Of a stretch of 64,000 nucleotides of DNA, positions 1 to 7,334 are shown piece by piece (the first letter of the stretch is position 1; every line of letters starts with the position of its first letter). The translations under genes were made by a program, and so were the position numbers. This DNA comes from Tolypothrix brevis GSE-NOS-MK-07-07A (GTDB lineage: Bacteria; Cyanobacteriota; Cyanobacteriia; Cyanobacteriales; Nostocaceae): assembly GCA_019358985.1 (NCBI GenBank), contig JAHHIJ010000001.1, forward strand, positions 124,001-188,000. The letters are read 5' to 3'. Under the pieces are notes generated by a model that searched no databases, was not told where the DNA came from, and saw only the letters and a program-made list of their open reading frames with translations.

Positions 1-713
1 CCGCTGATCAAATCCGATCCCGCTGGTTTGCCTAAGGTATCCGTTGAACTGGTGAAATCTAAAATATCATCCACAATCTGAAACGCCAGACCAAGATTAC
101 GACCGTAGCCATACAAATGTTCGGCGGTTTCTTGGGAAACGTCGCTCAGTAACCCAGCGGCTTTAGAACTGTTGGCAATTAACGATGCAGTTTTGTAATA
201 GCTCTTTTTTAAGTAACTCTCAATGGAGGTGTTAGTCTCAAAGCGATTTAGTCCCTGCTGGATCTCTCCTGAAGCCAAATCCATAATCACCTCAGATAGC
301 AGTTTCACTACCTCTAAGTTGTTCAGGTTAGCTAAATACCAGGAAGATTGGGCAAATAGAAAATCTCCGGCTAATACAGCAATGCGGTTGCCAAACAAAC
401 TATGAACTGTGGGAACACCACGCCGCATATCTGATTCATCCACCACGTCGTCATGCACTAAGCTTGCAGTATGAATCATTTCGGTAATTTCAGCTAGGCG
501 TCGGTGTCGCGGCGTAATTTCTTGCTCTAGCATTGTTGAACGCGATACTAACAGAACAATTGCCGGTCTTATGCGCTTGCCCCCAGCTCCAAATAAGTGC
601 TCTGCCGCTGCATAGAGTATGGGGTGGCGATTTCCAACTAGCTGTTTCAGGTTGTCTGCTAGTATTCGCAGGTCTGCTTCCACTGGGGAAAAAAAGGAGG
701 TAGCTGGGGTCAT
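1..713 (-). CDS. sds: Solanesyl/polyprenyl diphosphate synthase, 3'-truncated by window edge
   Basis: Trans-isoprenyl diphosphate synthase that condenses isopentenyl diphosphate onto an allylic primer; in cyanobacteria this makes the solanesyl tail of plastoquinone. Read on the minus strand from ATG at 713, the first 237 codons are present. The first Asp-rich motif DDVVD follows LVH at residues 88-92, GGKRIRP lies near residue 45 and the second Asp-rich motif DDILD near residue 225. The usual length is about 320 aa, so the C-terminal quarter lies outside the window. A GGAGG-like stretch would have to be sought in the reverse strand upstream of 713; none is striking. The order amiC, amiC, murI, sds on one strand is a conserved cyanobacterial arrangement, but here 1.9 kb of RNA-like and mobile sequence separates sds from murI, so it is probably transcribed from its own promoter. 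Confidence 0.93.
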   Translation of the reverse strand, partial: MTPATSFFSPVEADLRILADNLKQLVGNRHPILYAAAEHLFGAGGKRIRPAIVLLVSRSTMLEQEITPRHRRLAEITEMIHTASLVHDDVVDESDMRRGVPTVHSLFGNRIAVLAGDFLFAQSSWYLANLNNLEVVKLLSEVIMDLASGEIQQGLNRFETNTSIESYLKKSYYKTASLIANSSKAAGLLSDVSQETAEHLYGYGRNLGLAFQIVDDILDFTSSTDTLGKPAGSDLIS

Positions 714-820
714 GGATGGGCGGACTCTGGCTTAAGTTAAGAAAGTTTACATATCCTATACTCATCTTAAGATAAGCTAGTGCCGTCGCGAAGTTTTCAT
801 CTAAAAACCTTCACCGAAAA

Positions 821-1213
821 GCGGGGCGCAAGCCCCTAGCTTTAGATATGGGGTCTAGCCTGTAGCGGCTTCAGCCGCCTAGTAACGATTGCGCGGCTTC
901 AGCCGCAGTGATAAAATAGGATCAGCGATTAAGAATAATCATCTACGCGATGAAGCATCCTAGTACGGAGCAATCCCGGCAACGGACATATCCAACTTGA
1001 TTTGGAACAGTTAAAGGGCGAATAAAGGCAGGATGTTGAGCGTACCTATCTGGCTGAGCGATGAACTCCCAAAGCACAACTCTAAAAAATGTAAGCCTAA
1101 TTGCAGCGCTGTAAAGCAGTTGTCTTGAGGGTCTAGAGGGATATTTGAATGTCCCGCTGTCGCCTTTTTGGGTGGGCAGGAATCCCCGTGGCTTAAGCCC
1201 TGGGGAGGTTCAA
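821..1213 (+). mobile_element. Deleted IS200/IS605-type element (MITE-like) with reRNA-like right end
   Basis: No transposase ORF survives. The left part holds the hairpin GGGGC-gcaa-GCCCC (823-836) and two copies of GCGGCT-tc-AGCCGC (865-878, 893-906). The right part ends in the hairpin CCCC-gt-GGCTTAAGCC-ct-GGGG followed by GAGGTTCAA, with TTCAA at 1209-1213. That layout is typical of the right end of TnpB-encoding IS605 elements, where the scaffold of the right-end guide RNA finishes in TTCAA and the guide begins immediately after. I infer an internally deleted element; the left boundary is approximate. Confidence 0.45.
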
Positions 1214-1660
1214 TCTCCTGCTTCCTCTTTGGAACTTAAGCTCAAAGGAGGAAGCATTTGACGACTAATTAATTAGCCGTCAAAAATGGTATAATCAAAT
1301 CAGCCACAATCAACTCTAAAATTAGGTAAAAATCCCTATTGTGGGACGTTAGGTTATATGTATAGTTAAGTAAATTTATTAAGAAGTTTTATTAAGCTTC
1401 AAAATAACCTCCGTAAGATAAACGTAACTATACGCCCTAGTAATAAATTTATTTTTGCGAAGATAATTTATAAGCAACCTTCGCAACACCTGAAAGTATC
1501 TCTTCTACTAGATCCGTTATTTATTTCCAACTTAAAACTAAATTGTTTCACCCTTTTGTGTAGCTGCCCTTAAAATTTTTAAATTTATCACTAAAGTTGG
1601 CTTAAAAGTCTGGACTGTTGTGTTACGCTAAAATCAAGGGATTAAAAATTTTTCAGATAT
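1214..1660. other. AT-rich non-coding stretch
   Basis: No open frame with a plausible start and no strong palindrome is visible between the IS605-like right end and the hairpin at 1661. The sequence is AT-rich with A/T runs and could contain the promoter of the RNA element that follows, but no -35/-10 pair stands out enough to annotate. Confidence 0.4.
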
Positions 1661-1935
1661 TCACCCCGAAAAGATAAATTATCAATAGGTGATTTTACTC
1701 GAAAGCCGGGGTGAGTCTAAATAACGTATCGTAGGTTGAATCAAAAAAATTATTCTTTTGATTTTTGCTGCGGTGTGCAAACCTACACGGGAAGGCATTT
1801 GGTGAGGGCAGTTTCTCCCGCAACTGATTGTCTATTGGGAGCTAAGGGTCGCCCTTATGGGAAACTCGTACACGGTTTCAGCATAGGTTGAGCATAAGTG
1901 TTGCTCCTGCCATGAGGTGAGCTTTTTAAGAACGC
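1661..1935 (+). ncRNA. Structured leader RNA, cobalamin-riboswitch-like
   Basis: A long hairpin opens the region (TCACCCCG 1661-1668 with CGGGGTGA 1707-1714). The following 200 bases carry, in order, GGGAA (about 1790), GGTG (1801), CCCGCAACTG (1818-1827) and an AGCTA segment, the order seen in adenosylcobalamin riboswitches. AACCTA (1781-1786) can pair either with TAGGTT just upstream (from 1732) or with TAGGTT at 1884-1889, giving two mutually exclusive folds; AAGGG-tcg-CCCTT and GAGC-N9-GCTC hairpins follow. Two tiny membrane ORFs lie immediately downstream on the same strand. The canonical P4 stem and a clear B12 box are not convincing, so a 6S-type RNA or another cyanobacterial structured RNA remains possible. 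Confidence 0.38.
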
Positions 1936-2001
1936 AGACTGGGTAGACTGCTGAAGCAGCGGTTGTAGTTGCTATTTGGCAATTTAACTGTTGTGGTACG
2001 T

Positions 2002-2154
2002 ATGGTCTGTGAAAAAACTAATTTAATCATTAATTGGTTAACCGTAGAGAATAAAAACTCTATGGATAAATTCACCATAGCAAATTACAGCCATCAAAGA
2101 TTTACTTTGCTGACTGGGGTTCTACTAATTTTATGCAATTTTATATTCGTTTGA
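2002..2154 (+). CDS. Small hypothetical membrane protein (50 aa)
   Basis: First of two tiny ORFs after the structured RNA. The C-terminal 20 residues form a hydrophobic segment (LLTGVLLILCNFIFV at the end), so the product would be a single-pass or tail-anchored peptide. The start is uncertain: TTG at 1969, ATG at 2002 and ATG at 2062 are all in frame, and none has a strong ribosome-binding site. I recognise no family. Position directly behind a candidate riboswitch and 19 bases before the next small ORF is the main reason to list it. Confidence 0.25.
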   Translation: MVCEKTNLIINWLTVENKNSMDKFTIANYSHQRFTLLTGVLLILCNFIFV

Positions 2155-2173
2155 GAAAGGTGCAGGTGGAAGA

Positions 2174-2368
2174 ATGATTTACACAAACATGCCTATGATG
2201 ATCTTTATTTTAGCTGCCGGTTATTTATTCACCGTCTATTTATTATTAGCTTTGGCGAAGCGAACAGGACAAAAGCCTGTACCTAAAAGTTTCACTTCAG
2301 CTTCTAGCGAGAAACATAACCGGGAAATATCGCTAACGCCAAATGTGACGAAAGTAGTCAATAGTTAA
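2174..2368 (+). CDS. Small hypothetical membrane protein (64 aa)
   Basis: ATG is preceded by GGTGGAAGA, an acceptable Shine-Dalgarno stretch. The N-terminal 30 residues form one transmembrane segment (MIFILAAGYLFTVYLLLAL), followed by a basic AKRTGQKP and a polar tail, which suggests one membrane span with a cytoplasmic tail. No family recognised. It is the second ORF behind the candidate cobalamin-like riboswitch, so control by that RNA is a reasonable guess. STRR-like repeats begin right at its stop codon. Confidence 0.4.
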   Translation: MIYTNMPMMIFILAAGYLFTVYLLLALAKRTGQKPVPKSFTSASSEKHNREISLTPNVTKVVNS

Positions 2369-2450
2369 GAGTCAAGGGTCAAGGGTCAATAGTTAAGAGT
2401 CAAGAGTCCAAGTATCTTTAGATTATGGACTATTGACTTTTTGACTATTG
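2366..2450. repeat. STRR-like short tandem repeats (AAGAGTC / AAGGGTC)
   Basis: Degenerate heptamers of the AGAGTCA/AGGGTCA type run directly from the stop codon of the preceding ORF. Such short tandemly repeated sequences are characteristic of heterocystous cyanobacteria. Confidence 0.7.
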
Positions 2451-2456
2451 ACTAAC

Positions 2457-2568
2457 TAGTAGTCTGTCAATATAAAAATGATGGACTGTAGTGTGAGCGT
2501 CTCGCTCACGCGGGCAAGATGCCCGCACTACCAAAAACCCCTCAAAATAAAATTGACATGAACTACTA
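2457..2568. mobile_element. MITE with TAGTAG ends and two internal hairpins
   Basis: Terminal inverted repeats TAGTAGTctGTCAAT and TAGTAGTtcatGTCAAT enclose two perfect hairpins, GTGAGCG-tct-CGCTCAC (2493-2509) and GCGGGC-aagat-GCCCGC (2510-2526). No coding capacity. Its right end shares the bases CTAGT with the start of the next element, so the two abut at a CTAG. Confidence 0.6.
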
Positions 2569-2675
2569 GTACAGCACGGCGTAAATAAACCACCCATTCT
2601 CAATCGCTAAAAAGCTTACTCCATATTACTTTTGACTATTGAATGAGTGAATGCGTGACTTCACGGCGGTACTAG
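2566..2675. mobile_element. MITE, CTAGTAC-ended family, copy 1
   Basis: Starts CTAGTACAGCACGGCG and ends CACGGCGGTACTAG; the internal segment (cacccattctcaatcgctaa and AAGCTTACTCCATAT) recurs at 11940-12026. The two copies differ by an extra 20-odd bases near the right end of this one. The right-end TAG forms the stop codon of murI on the minus strand. Confidence 0.75.
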
Positions 2676-3544
2676 TCTTTCTGGATGTAAGAAATTGCGG
2701 CATCGGTGAAGCTCACAACTTCAACCATTGGGGTACAGCCTAGCCACGGTAAGGAGGACTGGGCAAACTGTTGTGGACAACCACTGACAGCGAAGCGAGT
2801 TGGCTGTGGTGGGTGGGTATTTTTTAAGCCCAGAAGGTCTAACTCTTGGGTACAAGCGGCAACGACATGAACAGCTGGATCAACTAACTTAACCGAGGAA
2901 GGAAGAAGCGATCGCAGTACTGGCTCAAGATGAGGATAATGGGTACAGCCGTAAACTAAAGTATCAATTTGGTTCTGTATTAAAGGTTCCAGATAAGACC
3001 GGGCTACATCAGTAGTATAAGGGTCTTGAATTCGGTTTTGTTCAATTAGGGGCACAAACTCCGGACAGCTGACTTGCCAAACTTGAGCATCTGGATCAAT
3101 TTCGAGAATAGCTTGTCGATAAGCATTGCTTTTGGCAGTTGCTGGGGTCGCAATTACCCCAATCCGCTTTCCTTGTTGCACTGCTGCTCTCGCTCCTGGG
3201 AGAATGACTCCGAGAATGGGCAGGTCAAATTCTTCACGCACCGTCTCTAAAGCTAAAGCAGAACTGGTGTTACATGCCATAATTACCATTTTCACTTGTT
3301 GCTGTTGCATCCAGGTGAGAATTTCGCGCACGAACTGCAAAATTTCTGCTTGTGAACGAATACCGTAAGGGAGTCGAGCTGTATCCCCAAAGTAAATGAT
3401 TGATTCATTGGGGAGTTGTCTATAGAGTTGTCGCAGTACCGTCAAACCACCGACACCACTATCAAAAATACCAATGGGGGCACGTTGGGGTTCAAGATCG
3501 AAAAAATAATTTTGATTGCCTTCAAAAATGGAATATGGAAGCAC
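2672..3544 (-). CDS. murI: Glutamate racemase
   Basis: Cytoplasmic cofactor-independent racemase making D-glutamate for peptidoglycan. The 290-aa product has the family motifs GIFDSGVGG (about residue 27), the first catalytic cysteine in MACNTSSA and the second in GCTHYPHL. Length is slightly above the usual 260-285 because of a 20-residue N-terminal extension common in cyanobacterial MurI. The start is GTG at 3544. The stop codon TAG at 2674-2672 lies inside the terminal repeat of a MITE, so the last codons may have been altered by its insertion. It follows amiC2 by 125 bases that contain STRR repeats. Confidence 0.95.
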   Translation of the reverse strand: MLPYSIFEGNQNYFFDLEPQRAPIGIFDSGVGGLTVLRQLYRQLPNESIIYFGDTARLPYGIRSQAEILQFVREILTWMQQQQVKMVIMACNTSSALALETVREEFDLPILGVILPGARAAVQQGKRIGVIATPATAKSNAYRQAILEIDPDAQVWQVSCPEFVPLIEQNRIQDPYTTDVARSYLEPLIQNQIDTLVYGCTHYPHLEPVLRSLLPSSVKLVDPAVHVVAACTQELDLLGLKNTHPPQPTRFAVSGCPQQFAQSSLPWLGCTPMVEVVSFTDAAISYIQKD

Positions 3545-3585
3545 AGGTAGATTTTTAGTTAGGTTTTGGATTTAAAATACAGGAT

Positions 3586-3663
3586 TGTTGATGGTTGATA
3601 GTTGATGGTTGATGGTTGTAAAAAATTACTCTTATCCACTAACCACTAACCACTAACCACTAT
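3586..3663. repeat. STRR heptamers GTTGATG / CCACTAA
   Basis: Five GTTGATR units followed, after a short spacer, by four CCACTAA/CCACTAT units, filling the murI-amiC2 gap. The same pair of heptamer blocks recurs at 17521, 22304, 32920, 33870 and 43612. Confidence 0.8.
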
Positions 3664-3669
3664 CCAGTT

Positions 3670-5604
3670 TTAACGTTGTAGATACCTGAGGACACCACGA
3701 GCGATCGCTTCTGCCATGCGATTTTGGTATTCTGTAGTTGCTAGCCTGGGATTATCCTCGCGACCGGTCATGTAGCCTGTTTCTACAAGAATTGAGGGCA
3801 TAGAACTTTTCCTCAGAACATAAAATCTAGCTTTGCGCGTTCCCCGGTCTTTGATAGTATCGATATTTTGCAGAATACTTCGGCGAACTACTTCCGCCAA
3901 ACCATAACCGCCGTCGTAATAATAAACTTCTAACCCATTCACATCTGGGCGGTTACCAACTGCGTTAGCGTGAATACTGACAAACAAAGTCGCATTAGAT
4001 CGGGTTGCTATATCTACAATTCCTGGAAGTGAGACAAAAGTGTCAGAATTCCGCGTTAGAATTGCATTTACGCCATTTTGCTCTAAAATAGCCGCAACTC
4101 TTTGACCAATAGGTAAAACGACATTTTTTTCTTGTAGTCCCCCAATACCAACGGCACCGGAGTCTTTACCGCCATGTCCTGGGTCAATAACTACTATCGC
4201 TCGTCCTCTAGGAACTTGCCGTGACGGTAGGGGTGATCTCGGTCGGTCGTTAGTCAGTGGATCTGGGAATGGGACTCTGTTTGGTGGTGGTAGGGGAGGG
4301 AAAGGAAGTCCAGAAATGCTGGATGATGATGTTGGTACCCGCCGAGAGGGTTGTATTTCTAAAGCGACAAACTGATCGCCAACTTGGTTGAGTTCGCCAA
4401 TTTGTGCGCCCGGTGTCGGTTGAACAAAGATGGCAACAGTATTCGAGTCTTGCTGTTGCAAGCGTACTTTTAGAATGGGGCTATTAGGACCAAATACCGG
4501 ACCTCTGACAGAGTTCGCCAAGCGAGCATTGGGAATGGTGATGCGGTAAAATCCAGTGGATCTATCCCAAGAGCCGTTTGCAGATAAATTGCGATCGCCT
4601 CTAACTATCAATTGGGTGCCAGTAGCTGCCAGTTCCACAGATTGAATTGTGGCTGGCAAGTTGGCGACAACTGGTGGTGGGATGGGACGTGGGTTGCTGC
4701 TTCCGGGAACTGAAATATTACTACTTCCCGGTAATCTGACTACACCAGTATTCGGTAAAAGTATAAAACCACCAACACTACTGGTACTTGCCCGCCAGTC
4801 AGAACTATTTGTGTCCACCTGCAAAGTCATGCGAACAACAGGTGGGCTGGTTTGCAGTTGCGAAAATTGGATGCGGTTAACACCATAGCGATTAACCGAC
4901 AGATCCCGTTGCGGCAAATTTGGTGATAAAGATGCACCAGCGATATCAATATTAATTGCCCTTCTATCGTCGCTGCGATTTATTTGAATTTGAGGATTAC
5001 CCCCACTAGTGCGGACAAAAAATCCATCCCCTGTAATCCGCAAATTTTCAATTTGAGTCGTTCCTTCTGTCGCGCTGATAACCGATGCCTTAGTCGCTGG
5101 GGCTAAATTGCTCGGTTGGGTTCTCACCACATTGTAAATATTTCTAGGCGGTAAGGCGCTGGTAGCTGTTGATTGCGTCGCGGCAATCTCTGTGGGCTGA
5201 GTTGCTACTCCCTCTGCTACTGGCGTTGGTATTTGTACAGTCCAGCGGCTAGCAGTTGTGCCGACAAATTTGACCTGATTGGGGTCTAGGGTATAACCAG
5301 GAGTCAATTCGACGACGATGCGAGTTGTTTGTTCATCAAACTGCCCGACACGAATTGAGGTAATTGCACCACCTACCTGTTGCCTTAGCTGTGGACGCCC
5401 AAAGGTTGTTTCCGGCAAGTCAATTACTAAACGAGTGGGGTTAAATATTAATTGCGCTTTGGGTTGAACAGCGCCTGTAGTATTAATTTCTAGTCGATTT
5501 TGGTTGGCATCAAAACGCCAAGAGTCCAATTGCGCCGCCAAAGCTGGTGACGATAACATCAAAATACTTCCAAAAGTACCGGGTAGTAACCAGTGTAATT
5601 TCAC
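3670..5604 (-). CDS. amiC2: N-acetylmuramoyl-L-alanine amidase, AMIN domains plus Amidase_3
   Basis: Zinc amidase that cleaves the lactyl amide bond of peptidoglycan; in filamentous cyanobacteria AmiC proteins perforate the septal wall for cell-cell communication. A signal peptide (residues 1-23, ending ALAA) precedes two AMIN-type beta-rich segments (about 25-110 and 325-400), a Pro/Ser-rich linker and the catalytic domain (about 460-640) with IDPGHGGKDSGAVG, EKNVV, FVSIHAN and ILVETGYMTG supplying zinc ligands and catalytic Glu. The start is GTG at 5604 behind AGGAGAAAAGACT, the same arrangement as its paralogue at 7335-9206. Expected in the periplasm at septa. 644 aa is normal for the family. 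Confidence 0.93.
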   Translation of the reverse strand: MKLHWLLPGTFGSILMLSSPALAAQLDSWRFDANQNRLEINTTGAVQPKAQLIFNPTRLVIDLPETTFGRPQLRQQVGGAITSIRVGQFDEQTTRIVVELTPGYTLDPNQVKFVGTTASRWTVQIPTPVAEGVATQPTEIAATQSTATSALPPRNIYNVVRTQPSNLAPATKASVISATEGTTQIENLRITGDGFFVRTSGGNPQIQINRSDDRRAINIDIAGASLSPNLPQRDLSVNRYGVNRIQFSQLQTSPPVVRMTLQVDTNSSDWRASTSSVGGFILLPNTGVVRLPGSSNISVPGSSNPRPIPPPVVANLPATIQSVELAATGTQLIVRGDRNLSANGSWDRSTGFYRITIPNARLANSVRGPVFGPNSPILKVRLQQQDSNTVAIFVQPTPGAQIGELNQVGDQFVALEIQPSRRVPTSSSSISGLPFPPLPPPNRVPFPDPLTNDRPRSPLPSRQVPRGRAIVVIDPGHGGKDSGAVGIGGLQEKNVVLPIGQRVAAILEQNGVNAILTRNSDTFVSLPGIVDIATRSNATLFVSIHANAVGNRPDVNGLEVYYYDGGYGLAEVVRRSILQNIDTIKDRGTRKARFYVLRKSSMPSILVETGYMTGREDNPRLATTEYQNRMAEAIARGVLRYLQR

Positions 5605-5848
5605 AGTCTTTTCTCCTGATTCACATTCATGGGAGCCGTCAATCCGTCAAAATATTGATAAATCCTCACACCGTCACCGCCCAGTCTTTAGCTTTGATGC
5701 TGCGCTCATGGCGCGTGCGTTTGTATTAAAGACATGGCTAATGGCGTAAGATTTTAGCACGTAATAGTCAATTTGCCATGATGTTAAAGCATAAAAGTTC
5801 TGTCTTTAAAGCATCAGATTACACCAAAAAAGAGCTGATTAGAATAAC

Positions 5849-6967
5849 TCATCGAACTCCTGTGGGTTTGAAACCCCGTCCTTTAGTACTTGCTTTATAT
5901 TGATTTGTGACAATTAATCCAGTTGTTCGCCGGATTAATCGCACCTTGTTTTTACTGAATTGTCCCAGTCGCTTCCAATTAACGTCAGATACAGAAATCT
6001 GTTTTTCAGTGTCGCCACTTACCCAACCGCGATATGTTTTATCGCTTTGGGTAGCCTCCACATAATCGCCCTTTCTGAAACCATGACGGGTTACAGTGCC
6101 TCCGTATTTGCGGCGTATCCCGCCCTTAGCTGGAGCCATTAAATGAAGTTGGCGACGCGATATTGGGGGGCGACGAATTACCGCAAAAGGTGCAGGAGTT
6201 ATGGCTACATCACCTTTCCAACCCATTGAGGAATGGGAAGTGATGCCGTACTTGATGAAGACACTGCACGCTAGTGCAATGCCGTCAACTGCATGGGTTG
6301 CGGGTATTGCATCGCCCTTTGAGTGTTTTTGTTTTTCTAGTCCTAGCTGGGTACGGATTTGTGCTGTTTCCCAGCCCTGAACTTGTTTGACATTGCCAAA
6401 AGCTTCTAGTCTTTCTAGTTGCCAAACCTGTCCCACCATCACCGGGCTAAACCCTTTATCCCCGCCAGCTTTGACGACTTCGTAGGCGACAGTCTCAAAA
6501 GGAAATATTACAGTTAGCTCGTTTAGGACGCGCCACTCTAAATCCCTATTAGCTCTGATGCTAGGAGGGATTTTGTTACCCCTGCGGTTATCAAAGCGCT
6601 TTTGGCGATGAGCGCGTTTATTGAATGCAACTTTACGATTGATGCGGCGACCTCTGCGACCTCGGCGCATCATGGCGCGTTGCTCCATGCGGTCTTTAAC
6701 GGTTTTAAAAGGTAGTTGGAGGTGCGCTAGCCACAAAGTGAATTTTGCGGATTGAACTCCAATACCTGTATATAGTTTGCCGGGATCTACACCAACTACT
6801 ATTGGTTGCGTTTCTTCTCCTGCGTCCACCGTTAGCTGAATTTGGAAGATTCCGAAATCGTTGTGAACAATTCGCGCTTTTCCCTCTTTCAGCCAACGTC
6901 GCGCCCTACCGGGTTTTGTTGGCATTATGGGAAGTCCCAATTTTGATAAAACTGGTACTCGTAACAT
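5849..6967 (-). CDS. isrB: IsrB-type RNA-guided nickase (HNH-less IscB, RRXRR protein)
   Basis: 372 aa from ATG 6967, which has AAAGGA eight bases upstream; an in-frame TTG at 7009 is less likely. The N-terminal PLMP-like motif (LPIMPTKPGRARRWL, residues 12-26) is followed by RuvC-I with Asp61 in GVDPG, an arginine-rich bridge helix (RRGRRGRRINRK, 101-112), RuvC-II with Glu163 in AYEVV and RuvC-III with His225 and Asp228 in THAVDG. Only about 60 residues separate RuvC-II and RuvC-III, too few for the HNH domain of IscB, so this fits IsrB, which nicks DNA with an omega-RNA guide. The C-terminus has the family block RRQLHLMAP-KGGIRRKYGG. All four RuvC residues are intact, so it may be active. 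No TnpA gene accompanies it. It sits between two amiC paralogues that are normally adjacent. Confidence 0.85.
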   Translation of the reverse strand: MLRVPVLSKLGLPIMPTKPGRARRWLKEGKARIVHNDFGIFQIQLTVDAGEETQPIVVGVDPGKLYTGIGVQSAKFTLWLAHLQLPFKTVKDRMEQRAMMRRGRRGRRINRKVAFNKRAHRQKRFDNRRGNKIPPSIRANRDLEWRVLNELTVIFPFETVAYEVVKAGGDKGFSPVMVGQVWQLERLEAFGNVKQVQGWETAQIRTQLGLEKQKHSKGDAIPATHAVDGIALACSVFIKYGITSHSSMGWKGDVAITPAPFAVIRRPPISRRQLHLMAPAKGGIRRKYGGTVTRHGFRKGDYVEATQSDKTYRGWVSGDTEKQISVSDVNWKRLGQFSKNKVRLIRRTTGLIVTNQYKASTKGRGFKPTGVR

Positions 6968-6989
6968 GGAGATAATCCTTTCGAGTTTA

Positions 6990-7200
6990 GTAATTGTCCC
7001 CTCGCCCAACTAATTACAGATGGCTCGGCATTATCCGACGACTCAACAAAAAGTCTTAAAGTATTTCCAAACTGGGGAAGCATTTGGAGGTTTTAACCGC
7101 AATTAGTCTCAGTGGGCTAGTCAGACACGTAAGATTTGTTTCTTACAAGCTCCGTCCGCGACGGTCGGAGTTATTGACACTTAGTAATCTTCGGGTTAAT
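6990..7200 (-). ncRNA. Candidate omega-RNA of the IsrB gene
   Basis: Directly upstream of isrB on the same strand, where omega-RNAs of IscB/IsrB genes are encoded. Visible stems: CTCCG-a-CCG-tcg-CGG-a-CGGAG (7150-7170), GTAAGA with TCTTAC (7129-7134, 7141-7146), CCAAA with TTTGG (7067-7071, 7083-7087) and CGG-N6-CCG within the GAGTCGTCGG segment (about 7025-7040). No ORF crosses it. If the model holds, the guide would be the 15-20 bases 5' of the first stem on the minus strand (around 7180-7220). Limits are approximate. Confidence 0.55.
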
Positions 7201-7334
7201 TACATTTGAATCAGCCAAGAATTGATGTATGAATGGATTTTTGATGTTAGATGCACAAATTCACTCAAAAGTCAAAAGTCAACAGTCAATAGAAAAAACA
7301 TGATTGTGTATTTACTCAGATTTTGTCAAATGAG

